DNA of 32,063 nt from Actinomycetota bacterium (GCA_009700405.1 WLMD01000003.1:1-32063); one strand, 5' to 3'. Shown: positions 1 through 9,456, numbered from the stretch's first letter. Made by a program: numbers and translations. Notes: generated by a model not told the origin, from the letters alone.

Positions 1-848
1 AGGAGATCTCGGTTGTTGACGTCTTGCAAGAGCATTTGCCCGATACCAGGCAGAGCAAAAACATTCTCGACAATGATTGCTTCAACTATCAGGGTTGCCA
101 TCTGCATACCCAGCACAGAGATGACGGGGATCATTGCATTGCGCACACCGTGTTTGCGCAATGCTTGCACGCGCGTAAGTCCTGTTGCCCGGGCAGTGCG
201 GAAGTAATCTTGTTGCAAAGTGTCGATTGTGGCACTGCGCGCAAAGCGCATGAGTACGGCGCCTTGACCTAATGCGAGTGTAAAGACAGGCAGCGCCATT
301 GATTTGAATGCAATTCCGGGTTCGCTCCAACCACCTTCGGGAAACCCTCCAGCAGGTAGGACTTGCCAGACGACTGCAAAGAAAGTTGAGATCAGTAAAC
401 CGGTCCAAAAAGTAGGAACAGCAATTCCGAATTGACTCATCGCAGAAGTTGCTACGCCGTCCATGCGGCGATATCGCAATGCGGCATACATTCCAAGTGG
501 TATCGAGACCAACACTGCCAAAACAGAAGCCATGATGACAAGTGGCACAGTGACTGTGGCTTTTTGTGCAATCTCTGCAGTGATATCTGCGCCGCTGAGA
601 ATTGATATTCCGAGATCACCATGTAATGCGTGGGATAGCCAATCCCAGTACTGGGCAAGTAGTGAGCGATCAATTCCCAATTCATGGCGCAGTGTTGCAA
701 GAGCCTCAGGTGTTGCTTGAATTCCAAGTTTTGCTTGAGCGAGATCGCCAGGAAGTAAGCGAAGCATTGAGAAAACAATCGCTGAAGAAACTACCAGCGA
801 AGAAATAAAAAGGAAGAGACGGCGAGCGCCGAATACAACAATATTCAC
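1..848 (-). CDS. Oligopeptide ABC transporter permease, DppB-like (3' end outside window)
   Basis: This is an inner-membrane permease subunit of a peptide-type ABC importer. The frame is open to the left edge, so about 280 codons are visible and the last few tens of residues of a roughly 310-330 residue family are missing. The EAA cytoplasmic-loop region that contacts the ATPase is visible (DYFRTARATGL, then LRKHGVRNAMIPV), followed by the family hallmark FALPGIGQMLLQDVNNRDL at the edge. Several hydrophobic membrane segments precede it. The gene lies 46 bp downstream of the binding-protein gene at 895-2403 on the same strand, so the two are probably co-transcribed, with the remaining subunits beyond the window. 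Start choice: GTG at 848 lies 9-11 bases after an AGGAGGAG Shine-Dalgarno. An in-frame ATG at 857 is only 2 bases from it and looks too close, but cannot be excluded. Confidence 0.9.
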   Translation of the reverse strand, partial: MNIVVFGARRLFLFISSLVVSSAIVFSMLRLLPGDLAQAKLGIQATPEALATLRHELGIDRSLLAQYWDWLSHALHGDLGISILSGADITAEIAQKATVTVPLVIMASVLAVLVSIPLGMYAALRYRRMDGVATSAMSQFGIAVPTFWTGLLISTFFAVVWQVLPAGGFPEGGWSEPGIAFKSMALPVFTLALGQGAVLMRFARSATIDTLQQDYFRTARATGLTRVQALRKHGVRNAMIPVISVLGMQMATLIVEAIIVENVFALPGIGQMLLQDVNNRDL

Positions 849-894
849 GCTCGCCATCTCCTCCTATTCGATATGAGTACCTATCCTATGCGGG

Positions 895-2403
895 CTACTT
901 AGTCTTCACAATCGGAGCTACGAAGTAAGACATGCCTAATGAGCTGGCAGGAATTCTCGAGATCTTATTTGTGACGACCTGGGTATTTGGCAGCAGGAAT
1001 AGCCAATCGCTCGCTGAATCAACAGCTAGCTGACGACCGACCTTCTTGAGCAAGGCAATGCGTTCTGCATCTGTTGCAGCTTCGTCAGCGGCCTTGAGCC
1101 AACCTTGAACCTGTGTGTTGTTGTAATGGAAGTAGTAATCCTTATTTCCATAGATGGCAAGGTCATGTGGCTCAACGTGAGCCACAATTGTCATGTCATA
1201 TTCTCCCTTGATGAAGACTCGATCAATCCATTCGCCCCAACCAACAGGGTTGATTGTGACGGCGATGCCGACCTTCTTCAATGAAGCTTGAATGAACTCA
1301 GATGAAGCTGTTGCGTATCCAATTGGTGGTACTTCAAGCGTGAGCTTGAATCCATTTGCATAGCCAGCTGCAGCAAGCAGGGCCTTTGAATTAGCAACGT
1401 TGTATGGAGCTAATCCTGTGAGATCTTCAAACCAAGGATCTGTTGGTGGAACGAAGGATCCGATGGCCTTGCCATATCCCGACCATGCAGTCTTGATAAG
1501 TGCCTTGTGATCAATCGCTTCGCGAATTGCAAGACGTACCTTTGGGTTGCTTAGGTATTTATTATCATTGTTCATGCTCATTGTGACTTCAGCATTTGTG
1601 CTGCCTTCGATGACCTTGAATCTATTGTCAGATGCGAAAGTCTTTAAAATCTCTGGAGCTTGAACCGTTGTAAGTACATCTACTTGACCTGAAAGAAATG
1701 CGTTGTTGAGTGCATTTGGATCAGCAATGTATTTGAAGACAACTGTCTTTGCGCGTCCCTTAACGCCACGGTACTTGTCATTGCGCTCAAGAGTGATGCT
1801 TGAACCGCGGTTCCACTTAGAGAATACATATGGACCAGTTCCGTTTGCTGTAGCTGCGAGATTTGTTGCACCCTTCTTCAATACAACGCCAACTTGGCCG
1901 GTGAGATTGAAGAGGAAGCTGTTATCGCGGTTCTTTAAAGTGACAACGGCAGTTGAAGCGTTAGGTGCTGTAATTGAAACAACATTTCCAAATTGTGCTT
2001 TGAATGGATTTGTTGAATCTGCGGCAGTCACACGCTCGTAACTCCACACAACATCAGCAGAGGTAAATGCTGCACCGTCATGGAATTTAGCTGTTGCAAG
2101 TTTAAATGTGTAGACAGTTCCATCTGTGGAGATTGTGTACGACTTAGCTAAGTTAGGAACGATTACACCTTTATCTGTAATACGTACCAAACTCTCATAG
2201 ACGTTATCAAGCAAAACTTGTGGGATAGGTGCACCAGCTGTGCCAGTGAGATCCAAGCTTGTTGGCTCAAGATCCAAACCTAATGTGATGGTGGCATTCG
2301 GATCAGGTTTAGTGAACGCTGCGCTCGATTGCGGGATCGCGAAACTAATCAAACCGGCAACAAGCACGGTTGGGATGAGTAGGCGAGTGAAAGTTCTTTT
2401 CAT
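895..2403 (-). CDS. ABC transporter solute-binding protein, family 5 (peptide/nickel type)
   Basis: This 502-residue secreted binding protein captures an oligopeptide-like ligand for the adjacent permease. The N-terminus is a Sec signal peptide (basic MKRTFTR, hydrophobic core, cleavage near residue 29). Family 5 features follow: TITLGLDLEPTSLDLT at the first strand, a FHDGAAFTSADVVWSYERV block, then GTGPYVFSKW near mid-protein. Length is normal for the family. There is no cysteine near the cleavage site, so it is not an obvious lipoprotein, which is unusual for a binding protein of a single-membrane bacterium. A strong AAAGGAGAA ribosome site precedes ATG 2403. The gene diverges from the second peptide importer across 2404-2680. 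Ligand specificity cannot be read from sequence. Confidence 0.93.
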   Translation of the reverse strand: MKRTFTRLLIPTVLVAGLISFAIPQSSAAFTKPDPNATITLGLDLEPTSLDLTGTAGAPIPQVLLDNVYESLVRITDKGVIVPNLAKSYTISTDGTVYTFKLATAKFHDGAAFTSADVVWSYERVTAADSTNPFKAQFGNVVSITAPNASTAVVTLKNRDNSFLFNLTGQVGVVLKKGATNLAATANGTGPYVFSKWNRGSSITLERNDKYRGVKGRAKTVVFKYIADPNALNNAFLSGQVDVLTTVQAPEILKTFASDNRFKVIEGSTNAEVTMSMNNDNKYLSNPKVRLAIREAIDHKALIKTAWSGYGKAIGSFVPPTDPWFEDLTGLAPYNVANSKALLAAAGYANGFKLTLEVPPIGYATASSEFIQASLKKVGIAVTINPVGWGEWIDRVFIKGEYDMTIVAHVEPHDLAIYGNKDYYFHYNNTQVQGWLKAADEAATDAERIALLKKVGRQLAVDSASDWLFLLPNTQVVTNKISRIPASSLGMSYFVAPIVKTK

Positions 2404-2680
2404 AGCGGGGGGATTCTCCTTTAGGTGTCCGAGTGGGTACTAAGTAGAGATAAAACAGGTAAAACACCCATAAGACAAGCAATTAATGGCCACTTTGACC
2501 TTGTTTTTACATCGTTACAATTCCGTTATAACTCCAATTTGCATGCAGTTTCTATTCAATTCAACTCCGACATCACCCCTGATTGGAGTTTCCAAATGTC
2601 CATATAGCGGATAGATTTACCCAGTTATTAACCAGCGTCGGTGCCCTGAGGTGCCTGGACGCATGCGAAAAGGAGTGTAA
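2404..2680. promoter_or_regulatory. Divergent control region between two peptide ABC operons
   Basis: This 277-bp gene-free stretch must hold the promoters for both the minus-strand binding protein (ribosome site at about 2414-2422) and the plus-strand permease (AAAAGGAG at about 2668-2675, then GTG 2681). It contains a perfect 9-bp inverted repeat, AACTCCAAT at 2530-2538 and ATTGGAGTT at 2582-2590. A related half-site AACTCC lies between them near 2563. The spacing would suit a looping or multi-site operator. No promoter boxes stood out enough to call. Regulation by a shared repressor is inference only. Confidence 0.45.
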
Positions 2681-3664
2681 GTGCCCAAGAGCGTGAAAGA
2701 TGCTGCACTTATAGAGCCTGCAAAGATCGAAGGCGAAGAAGTAACCCTACGCACGCCTAAGCAAATTGCGCTTGCTCGATTTAAGCGCAACAAGGTCGGA
2801 CCATATTCATTATACGTTTCTCTCTTTTTTATCCTTGCTGCCTTTTTTGCTCCTGTCATTACGCACTTGTGGGGTTTGAGTTCCACCGACATTTACACAG
2901 ACGGTTTAGATGAGTTTGCACTTCCAACTGGCGGTTTCGGTGGAATCTCCTGGCAGCACCCATTTGGCCTTGAACCTGGTGCTGGTCGCGATGTTTTCTC
3001 CATGCTTCTCTACGGATCACGTATTTCATTTACCGTTGCCCTCGTTACCTCTGTTGCATCCATTGGAATTGGAATGATTGTTGGAATCGCTGGAGGTTTC
3101 TTTAGGGGTCGCATAGATGCCCTCATCGGCCGCTATTCAGATTTCCTTTTTGCTTTCCCTTCCTTCTTTATGATCATTGCCTTGAGTTACCCAATGGTGG
3201 ATCGTGTTGAGAAAACTGGAATTGCGCGCGGTAACAATGCTCGCCTACTAGTACTTATTATCTTCTTCGTATTCTTCGGATGGCCTGGGTTTGCGCGCCT
3301 AATCCGCGCTCAGTCCATGAGTCTTCGTGAACGCGACTTCATCATGGCCGCTCAAGCTCAAGGTGCATCTAACTGGCGAATCATTACTAAAGAGATGCTT
3401 CCAAATCTTTGGCCAACAGCAATTGTTTTTCTCTCGCTCTCACTGCCTGGGTACTTATCAGCAGAAGCAGTCTTTTCTTTTCTCGGCGTCGGAATTCAGC
3501 CGCCAGCCTCAACCTTTGGTCTTGTTCTTTCAGATGCCGTTAAATACTGGAAAGTAGACCCTTCTTATTTGTTCATTCCCAGCGCAATGTTGATCATTAT
3601 TGTTCTGGCGCTCAACTTATTGGGCGATGCAGTACGAGATGCTTTGGATACTAAATCCGAGTAA
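2681..3664 (+). CDS. Oligopeptide ABC transporter permease, DppC-like
   Basis: This 327-residue membrane permease is the DppC/OppC-type subunit of a peptide importer. The N-terminal cytoplasmic tail (about 40 residues) leads to a first membrane segment at about 45-65. The DppC hallmark HPFGLEPGAGRDVFSMLLYGSRIS follows in pieces around residue 90-112 (key residues G, R, D). Then come further membrane segments and an EAA loop (RERDFIMAAQAQGAS, ending EMLPN). It ends with the FLGVGIQPP block typical of the family. The start is GTG 2681, six bases after AAGGAG. It is the first gene of an operon that continues with a binding protein, DppB-type permease and two ATPases. Having DppC ahead of the binding protein, and DppB after it, is a less common order but all subunits are present. 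Confidence 0.93.
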   Translation: MPKSVKDAALIEPAKIEGEEVTLRTPKQIALARFKRNKVGPYSLYVSLFFILAAFFAPVITHLWGLSSTDIYTDGLDEFALPTGGFGGISWQHPFGLEPGAGRDVFSMLLYGSRISFTVALVTSVASIGIGMIVGIAGGFFRGRIDALIGRYSDFLFAFPSFFMIIALSYPMVDRVEKTGIARGNNARLLVLIIFFVFFGWPGFARLIRAQSMSLRERDFIMAAQAQGASNWRIITKEMLPNLWPTAIVFLSLSLPGYLSAEAVFSFLGVGIQPPASTFGLVLSDAVKYWKVDPSYLFIPSAMLIIIVLALNLLGDAVRDALDTKSE

Positions 3665-3674
3665 ACACTTAAGT

Positions 3675-3730
3675 TTTTTCATTGGGCGCCAATGGAAAAT
3701 GCATAACCAATATCGCGGCCGCGGTGTTGG
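3675..3730 (+). promoter_or_regulatory. Two consecutive RNA hairpins ahead of the binding-protein gene
   Basis: The 90-bp gap between the permease stop (3664) and the binding-protein ATG (3755) holds two inverted repeats. The first is CATTGG-GCG-CCAATG at 3680-3694, extendable by T-rich/A-rich arms to 3675-3699. The second spans 3707-3730: CCAATATCGCG pairs with CGCGGTGTTGG across a short loop, with only two G-U pairs. Neither is followed by a T-run on the plus strand, so they look like processing or mRNA-stabilising stems rather than terminators. Together with the stem at 5524-5561 they bracket the binding-protein cistron. The role is inferred. Confidence 0.6.
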
Positions 3731-3754
3731 ACAGTAAAGCAATAGGAGGAATGC

Positions 3755-5512
3755 ATGTCAGTAAATAAACTGACTTCGCGCCGCTGGGTATCTATTACTG
3801 CCGCAACTGCATTAGCAGTGTCGGTAGCAATGGTCAGCGGAGCTAGTCCAGCAAGTGCTGCTGCCGCAAAAGGCGGCACCTTGTACTTCTACACAAATTC
3901 AGAGCAATTCCCTGCACTTGACCCAACAAATATGTACACAGGTCGAGATATCGGATTGTTCGGAACTTACCTTTTCCGCACACTGACTTCTTACAAGATG
4001 GAAGCCGGAAGTGCAGGAACAGAACTAACAGCTGACTTGGCAACCAACACTGGCGTGCCAAGCAACAAAGCAAAGACTTGGAAGTACACACTACGTCCAG
4101 GCGTAACTTGGGAAGATGGATCAGCGATCACTTGCGCAGATCTCAAGTACGGCTTCTCTCGTGCATTTGCACTGGATGTATTTAACGCAGGACCAACGTA
4201 TGCGATTTCTTGGTTAGATATTCCAACACTTGCTGATGGATCATCTGCCTACAAGGGTCCATACAAGAAGACCGGTAAAGCTGCTTACGACAAGGCTGTA
4301 ACGTGCTCGAAGGACAATCGCACGATTACTTACAACCTCAAGCGCTCTGTGCCTGACTTCAACTACTTCGCAAGCTATCCAACAACTGGCCCAATTAAGG
4401 CAAGCGCAGATACTGGCGATAAGTATGACTTGCACCCAATGGCAACAGGTCCATACAAGATCAAGAAGTATGCGATTAATGACGAGCTAACTCTTGTTCG
4501 CAATGACAAGTGGAAGAAGTCTTCTGACCCAATGCGTAAGGCATACCCAGATGACATCGTTATCAAATTGGGCATGAACGAAGATGTAAGAGATGAAGTT
4601 GATATGACTGACCAGATTCCTAACGGAATCAACATGGACGGTTTACAGCCACTCAACAACATCGCTTACTTCAATGACCCAACTAAGGCTAAGCAACGCT
4701 GGAATATCGTTGATCCATTTGTTACTTACCTAACAGCCAATAACTCAGCTGGTCACTTGGATTGCCTACTTGTTCGCAAAGCAGTCTTCTTTGCTTATGA
4801 CAACCAATCACTCATTGACCTCTCCGGTGGTCTTAAGTACTACGGCGTAATGGGCGATAACATCGTCAAGCCAAACCTAGGAATGGACTATGCGCCAACT
4901 AAGGGAAATATTCACGATCCGAACTTCAAGATCGGTGGAAACCCTGAGTACGCAAAGACTCTTCTAGAGCAGGCTAAGACTGCATGTCCTGATGCTTACG
5001 ATCGTGCAACAAATCCTGCAAAGGGCTTGAAGTACTACCGTGCAGATACAGCGACAAATAAGAAGTCAGCAGTTCTCGTTGAAGCAGCACTTAAAAAGGC
5101 AGGTTTCGTAATCGAAACTGTTTACAAGCCAGCCGGTACCTACAATGCAAACCTCGTTGAGTACAAGAGTCAGACTGACTTCTTGGCTTCAGGTTGGGCA
5201 GCAGACTGGGCCAACGCTTCGACTGTTATCCCTGAAATGTGGGGAAATGGTTGCTGTAACTACACCAAGAACGAAAAGACTCCAGAATATGCTCCATTCA
5301 TCGCTAAGGTAAATAAAGCCTTATCGGAACTAGATCGCAAGAAGCAGGCCACAATGTGGCACGAGCTCTCGCAATATGGAATGGATCAGTACTGGTATAT
5401 CCGTACCGTATTTGGTAAAGATCAAGCAACATGGGGATCTAAAATCGGTGGCATGACAGAATGGAAGCCATTCTCTCAGGCAATCTATAACGACCTCTAC
5501 ATCAAGCAGTAA
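3755..5512 (+). CDS. ABC transporter solute-binding protein, family 5, large form
   Basis: This 585-residue secreted binding protein belongs to the plus-strand peptide importer. It has a Sec signal peptide (residues 1 to about 36, basic TSRRW, then a hydrophobic core ending in ASA) and no lipobox cysteine. Family 5 blocks are visible: TWEDGSAITCADLKYGFSRA around residue 120-140, MATGPYKIKKY near 230, and LLVRKAVFFAYDNQSLIDL near 335. At 585 residues it is longer than its neighbour at 895-2403 and carries several cysteines (ITCAD, VTCSK, LDCLL, GCCNY) that may form disulfides outside the cell. The start ATG 3755 follows AGGAGG with a good gap; ATG 3751 is too close. Stem-loops lie on both sides of the gene, which suggests it is kept at higher mRNA level than the permease genes. 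Confidence 0.93.
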   Translation: MSVNKLTSRRWVSITAATALAVSVAMVSGASPASAAAAKGGTLYFYTNSEQFPALDPTNMYTGRDIGLFGTYLFRTLTSYKMEAGSAGTELTADLATNTGVPSNKAKTWKYTLRPGVTWEDGSAITCADLKYGFSRAFALDVFNAGPTYAISWLDIPTLADGSSAYKGPYKKTGKAAYDKAVTCSKDNRTITYNLKRSVPDFNYFASYPTTGPIKASADTGDKYDLHPMATGPYKIKKYAINDELTLVRNDKWKKSSDPMRKAYPDDIVIKLGMNEDVRDEVDMTDQIPNGINMDGLQPLNNIAYFNDPTKAKQRWNIVDPFVTYLTANNSAGHLDCLLVRKAVFFAYDNQSLIDLSGGLKYYGVMGDNIVKPNLGMDYAPTKGNIHDPNFKIGGNPEYAKTLLEQAKTACPDAYDRATNPAKGLKYYRADTATNKKSAVLVEAALKKAGFVIETVYKPAGTYNANLVEYKSQTDFLASGWAADWANASTVIPEMWGNGCCNYTKNEKTPEYAPFIAKVNKALSELDRKKQATMWHELSQYGMDQYWYIRTVFGKDQATWGSKIGGMTEWKPFSQAIYNDLYIKQ

Positions 5513-5523
5513 GTAGTTGATTG

Positions 5524-5561
5524 AAGTTGCCAGATAGCCCTTAGGGGCTATCTGGCAACTT
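5524..5561 (+). terminator. Long hairpin between binding protein and permease (attenuator-like)
   Basis: This is a perfect 17-bp stem: AAGTTGCCAGATAGCCC at 5524-5540, a 4-base TTAG loop, and GGGCTATCTGGCAACTT at 5545-5561, followed by AACTATTTTC. The stem is as strong as an intrinsic terminator but the T-run after it is weak. The same operon clearly continues at 5618. It is most likely a partial terminator or a 3' stabiliser that sets binding protein above permease and ATPase, as known for other ABC operons. Confidence 0.8.
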
Positions 5562-5617
5562 AACTATTTTCACAAATTTGTATTACCACGAGAGATATAG
5601 AAGGAGCGAAGCAAGAA

Positions 5618-6622
5618 ATGCTGAAGTACATAAGCCGGCGACTCCTCTACACCGTGATTCTTTTGCTTTTAGTAAGCCTCTCAATTTTCTATATCTTTGA
5701 CCTTATTCCTGTTGATCCGGCTCGATTAGTATGTTCAAAATCGTGCACAACTGCTTTAGTTGAAGCTAATCGCCATCGGTTAGGGCTGGATGTTTCAGTT
5801 CTCGAACAATGGTGGCGCTTTATTCAAGGGTTATTCCAGGGTCGCACCTATGGCGAAGGCGGCATCAAAGATATCTATTGCGGTGCTCCATCATTCGGCT
5901 ACTCATTTAATCGCCATGCATGCGTCTCAACCATCATGGCTGAAGCATTTCCAATCACTTTAAGCCTCACAATCGGAGCATTCATCATGTGGCTCTCGAT
6001 TGGTATCTCGTTAGGTATTTTGGCAGCACGGAAAAAGGGAAAATTCGCCGACAGAGCAAGTACCGCCTTTGTGCTAATCGGAACATCTCTTCCAACTTTT
6101 ATTACAGGCATCATGGTTGTGCTATTTATAGTTCTCAAGTTCCACTTGGTTAATCCCTTGGAACTCGGTGATTGGCAAAATCCGTTCACTAATCCACTTG
6201 GATGGTTGAGGACTTTCTTCTTCCCATGTGCAACGCTAGCGATTGCCTACGCAGCCACATATACGAGGTTTACTCGTTCTAATATTTTAGAAATCAGCAC
6301 CGAAGATTACATTCGTACAGCACGAGCAAAAGGATTGAGCGAAAAAGTAATTCTTAGAAAGCACACTTTGCGCGCAGCGCTAGCTCCAATCGTGACAATT
6401 GCTGGCCTAGATTTTGCAGGACTGCTAGGTGGCGCAATTATTACTGAAGGAATTTTTGGCTTATCTGGCCTTGGCAAGTTGAGTATCAAAGCTGTCACCC
6501 AGACATATGACTTACCGATTATCGTTGCGACAACTCTTGTTGGTTCTGCTTTTGTGGTCATTATGAACCTTATTGTGGATGTTGCTTACGCCTACATAGA
6601 TCCTCGGGTGCGCACAACATGA
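5618..6622 (+). CDS. Oligopeptide ABC transporter permease, DppB-like
   Basis: This 334-residue membrane permease is of DppB/OppB type. The N-terminus MLKYISRRLLYTVILLLLVSLSIFYIF is classic for the family (one basic patch, then membrane segment 1), followed by DLIPVDPARL. An outward loop at about 40-100 is longer than usual and holds four cysteines (CSKSC, YCGAP, HACVS), which may be disulfide-bonded. The EAA loop reads DYIRTARAKGLSEKVILRKH and the C-terminal block GIFGLSGLGKL is present. The start is ATG 5618 after AAGGAG at 5601-5606. The stop overlaps the start of the ATPase gene at 6619 (ATGA), indicating translational coupling. It pairs with the DppC-type permease at 2681-3664. Confidence 0.94.
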   Translation: MLKYISRRLLYTVILLLLVSLSIFYIFDLIPVDPARLVCSKSCTTALVEANRHRLGLDVSVLEQWWRFIQGLFQGRTYGEGGIKDIYCGAPSFGYSFNRHACVSTIMAEAFPITLSLTIGAFIMWLSIGISLGILAARKKGKFADRASTAFVLIGTSLPTFITGIMVVLFIVLKFHLVNPLELGDWQNPFTNPLGWLRTFFFPCATLAIAYAATYTRFTRSNILEISTEDYIRTARAKGLSEKVILRKHTLRAALAPIVTIAGLDFAGLLGGAIITEGIFGLSGLGKLSIKAVTQTYDLPIIVATTLVGSAFVVIMNLIVDVAYAYIDPRVRTT

Positions 6623-7650
6623 GTAAATTTCTAGAAGTTAAAAACCTTTCAGTCTCTTTTCCAACAGAAGACGGGCTCGTTAAGGCTTCCAATGATGTTT
6701 CATACTCTGTCGATCTCGGAGAAACACTGGCAATAGTCGGTGAGTCCGGTTCAGGAAAATCTGTATCTAACCTGGCAATCATGGGATTGCATAATCCTAC
6801 GATGACTCAGATTTCTGGCAGTGCTTGGCTCAATCTTCCAGATGGTCCGATAGATGTAATTTCTGCACCAGCAGAGAAAGTAAGACGTCTTCGTGGCAAA
6901 GTGATGTCGATGATTTTTCAGGATCCAATGTCAGCGCTTCATCCGTATTATTCTGTCGGCAATCAAATTGCAGAAGCGTGGTCGTTGTATAACGATGGCT
7001 CAAAGCGTGATGGAATGGCACGAGCTGCCGAAATGCTGGATCTAGTCGGAATCCCAAGCGCTAAAGATCGAGTCAAGGATTTCCCGCATCAATTCTCTGG
7101 CGGCATGCGCCAAAGAGTAATGATTGCGATGGCATTGGTAAATAACCCTTCGTTGCTTATCGCGGATGAGCCAACCACGGCTCTTGACGTAACAGTTCAG
7201 TCGCAAATTCTAAAACTTATTCAAGAGATTCAAAAAGAATTTAATATGGCTGTCATTTTAATTACTCACGATCTAGGTGTTGTTGCCGAAGTCGCCGATA
7301 AAGTATGCGTTATGTATGGCGGAAAGATCGTTGAAAATGCAGGTATTGATGAGATTTTCTACAGGTCTCAACATCCATACACAATTGGACTTCTTGATTC
7401 AATTCCACGTGTTGATAAGTTGGGCAGCCACAGATTGAAAGCAATCCCAGGTCAACCACCTTCTCTCATCGGACTGCCAACTGGATGTGCATTTGCTCCG
7501 CGATGTGAATTTGTTTCCCAAGTTGCTGGCTCCCTTTGCACGACTCAAAATCCAGATTTATCTGAGAAAACCACTGGTCATTTCTCTCGCTGCTTCTTGG
7601 AGCCAGAACAAATAGTGACTCTTACAGGAAGAAAGGCCAGTGCTAAATGA
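6619..7650 (+). CDS. Oligopeptide ABC transporter ATPase, DppD-like
   Basis: This 343-residue cytoplasmic ATPase powers the peptide importer. Motifs in order are Walker A GESGSGKS (about residue 41-48), a Q-loop in [12 protein letters not shown], signature FSGGMRQRV, Walker [13 protein letters not shown] and the switch His in ITHDLG. The C-terminal oligopeptide-transporter extension contains a conserved cysteine cluster ([14 protein letters not shown]), which in this family often binds an iron-sulfur cluster. Length is normal. It overlaps the upstream permease and the downstream ATPase by 4 bases each (ATGA), so the three are translationally coupled. DppD/OppD-type proteins work as a heterodimer with the next gene. 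Confidence 0.96.
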   Translation: MSKFLEVKNLSVSFPTEDGLVKASNDVSYSVDLGETLAIVGESGSGKSVSNLAIMGLHNPTMTQISGSAWLNLPDGPIDVISAPAEKVRRLRGKVMSMIFQDPMSALHPYYSVGNQIAEAWSLYNDGSKRDGMARAAEMLDLVGIPSAKDRVKDFPHQFSGGMRQRVMIAMALVNNPSLLIADEPTTALDVTVQSQILKLIQEIQKEFNMAVILITHDLGVVAEVADKVCVMYGGKIVENAGIDEIFYRSQHPYTIGLLDSIPRVDKLGSHRLKAIPGQPPSLIGLPTGCAFAPRCEFVSQVAGSLCTTQNPDLSEKTTGHFSRCFLEPEQIVTLTGRKASAK

Positions 7651-8636
7651 GCTCTGACAACATTCTCGAGCTCCAAGGCCTTAAGAAACATTTCAAGGTG
7701 CATAGTACATTCGGTCGCGGTAAAACTGTCGTTAAGGCCGTAGATGGCATTGACTTGGTAGTTGGCCGTGGCGAAACCGTTGGTTTAGTGGGTGAATCCG
7801 GCTGCGGAAAAACTACTGTCGGTCGCACCGTGATGAAAATCTATGAGCCTACTGATGGCAAGATTATTTTTGACGGTGTCGACATTACAGATTTAAAGCG
7901 ACGAGATATGAAGGCCTACCGCTCGAAGATGCAGATGATCTTCCAGGACCCTTTTTCATCATTAAACCCTCGCCATACTGTTGGAACCATCATTGAAGCT
8001 GCCTACATCATTCATAAGACCGAGCCAATTGGTGGTCGCACTAAGGCGATTCAAAATTTATTAGAGCGCGTGGGATTAAACCCTGAACACATCAATCGTT
8101 TTCCTCACGAGTTTTCAGGTGGCCAGCGCCAAAGAATTGGTATCGCGCGCGCATTGGCACTGACACCAAAACTCATCGTTGCGGACGAACCAGTTTCAGC
8201 TTTGGATGTTTCAATTCAAGCCCAAGTTGTTAACCTCTTAGATGATTTGCAAAAAGAATTAGGGCTTTCCTATTTATTCGTAGCTCATGATCTGTCGGTT
8301 GTTCAACACATTTCTGATCGAGTTGTTGTGATGTATCTCGGTAAAGTAATGGAGATTGCTACAACTACCGAGCTCTTTGCAAACCCACGTCATCCATACA
8401 CAAAGGCGCTTCTATCAGCGGTACCGATTCCAGATCCAATCATTGAACGCCAACGTGAGCGAATTATCCTTACAGGTGATTTGCCGAGCCCAGCGAACCC
8501 ACCAGCAGGGTGCGTATTTAGTACACGCTGCTGGAAGGTGCAAGATCGCTGTGTGAGTGAAGCGCCGATTCCGGTACAGATTTCACCAAATCACACTTTG
8601 GCTTGTCACTTCCCGGAACCAGCAGGCAAACTGTAA
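7647..8636 (+). CDS. Oligopeptide ABC transporter ATPase, DppF-like
   Basis: This 329-residue ATPase is the partner of the preceding DppD-like subunit. Walker A is GESGCGKT near residue 52-59, with a Q-loop in [12 protein letters not shown], signature FSGGQRQRI, Walker [13 protein letters not shown] and switch His in VAHDLS. The C-terminal tail has the oligopeptide-transporter cysteine block ([19 protein letters not shown]). It is the last gene of the plus operon. Only seven bases separate its stop from the convergent lipoprotein gene, and no separate terminator was found in that gap. Confidence 0.96.
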   Translation: MSSDNILELQGLKKHFKVHSTFGRGKTVVKAVDGIDLVVGRGETVGLVGESGCGKTTVGRTVMKIYEPTDGKIIFDGVDITDLKRRDMKAYRSKMQMIFQDPFSSLNPRHTVGTIIEAAYIIHKTEPIGGRTKAIQNLLERVGLNPEHINRFPHEFSGGQRQRIGIARALALTPKLIVADEPVSALDVSIQAQVVNLLDDLQKELGLSYLFVAHDLSVVQHISDRVVVMYLGKVMEIATTTELFANPRHPYTKALLSAVPIPDPIIERQRERIILTGDLPSPANPPAGCVFSTRCWKVQDRCVSEAPIPVQISPNHTLACHFPEPAGKL

Positions 8637-8643
8637 GAGTTTC

Positions 8644-9180
8644 TTACTTAAGCGTTCCTGTTAGTCCCACCAAAGATGCACCGGCGGTTACAGAGATCTT
8701 GTACTCGTCTCCAACTTTTGAATTACAGGCGATTGCGTAATTGAAAGATAGTTTGCCGCCTGCTGCGAGTGGCTCCGTTGGCGAACCATCAATCCCATTG
8801 TCACCATCGAGGACATCTACGCACGACTGTCCATTCGATGTGCTCGTGATAATAAACTGGGTAACATCTAAATCAGTGGTTCCCCCATTTTCAATGGAAA
8901 CTTCAAAGCGATTGGCCACCTGTCCGGGAACAAAGTTAGAAGCGTAGTCGCCAGGTTTGAAGGACCTAGGTTGAGTAATCGTTACGCTCACGCCATTGCC
9001 TAGATCAAGAGGCGTTCCGAAATCTAGAGTCACTTCAGGTGCTTGGGTAACAGCTGATTCCGAAGGCGCAGCACTTGGTGAGTCATTGAGTCCAGGAGTT
9101 TTCTTCGCACAACCGGTCACAGCAAGAAGAGCTGCAAGTGTGAGAACAGAAATTTTAGTGGTGGTGGTTTTGCTAAACAT
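8644..9180 (-). CDS. Secreted lipoprotein with DUF4352-like domain
   Basis: This is a 178-residue lipoprotein of unknown function. The signal peptide ends in a lipobox VTGC with the acylated Cys at residue 24, then a short linker rich in Ser, Pro and Ala (about 27-48). The remainder is a beta-rich immunoglobulin-like fold resembling DUF4352: LDLGNGVSVTITQPRSFKPG, then RFEVSIENGGTTDLDVTQF and a C-terminal strand pair. Two cysteines (SCVDV and IACNS) could pair. AGGGG five bases before ATG 9180 supports the start. Proteins of this type sit on the outer face of the membrane. The gene converges on the peptide transporter operon and need not be related to it. Confidence 0.8.
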   Translation of the reverse strand: MFSKTTTTKISVLTLAALLAVTGCAKKTPGLNDSPSAAPSESAVTQAPEVTLDFGTPLDLGNGVSVTITQPRSFKPGDYASNFVPGQVANRFEVSIENGGTTDLDVTQFIITSTSNGQSCVDVLDGDNGIDGSPTEPLAAGGKLSFNYAIACNSKVGDEYKISVTAGASLVGLTGTLK

Positions 9181-9456
9181 GTGAACCCCTAGTCTCGGTC
9201 GCCATCGTGAATTTTCACAGCGGCGGTTTCATAACAATGACCTATCGATAGTGCGAAATCTTAGCAAAGGATGTACCAATCCTCTCAATATGAGGTATTT
9301 TTCATCATTTTCTGAGTACTGCAAATGGGGCTGAAACAGACCTGGTGGGTAACAATCTGCTAAATAAAGTAGTGATTGGGCAAAAAACAACCTTGCTTTA
9401 CCTTTGCTCATGCTTAGATTCCTGCAGAGTTATCCATATATCTGGAAGTTGATCTC
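9181..9456. promoter_or_regulatory. Divergent region between lipoprotein and pullulanase genes
   Basis: This is 276 bp with no gene that I can support. It must contain the promoters for the lipoprotein (minus) and pullulanase (plus). A 12-bp palindrome GTGAATTTTCAC lies at 9207-9218, close to the lipoprotein start. No LacI-type operator or clear promoter pair was recognised ahead of the pullulanase, and its ribosome site is weak. Confidence 0.35.
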
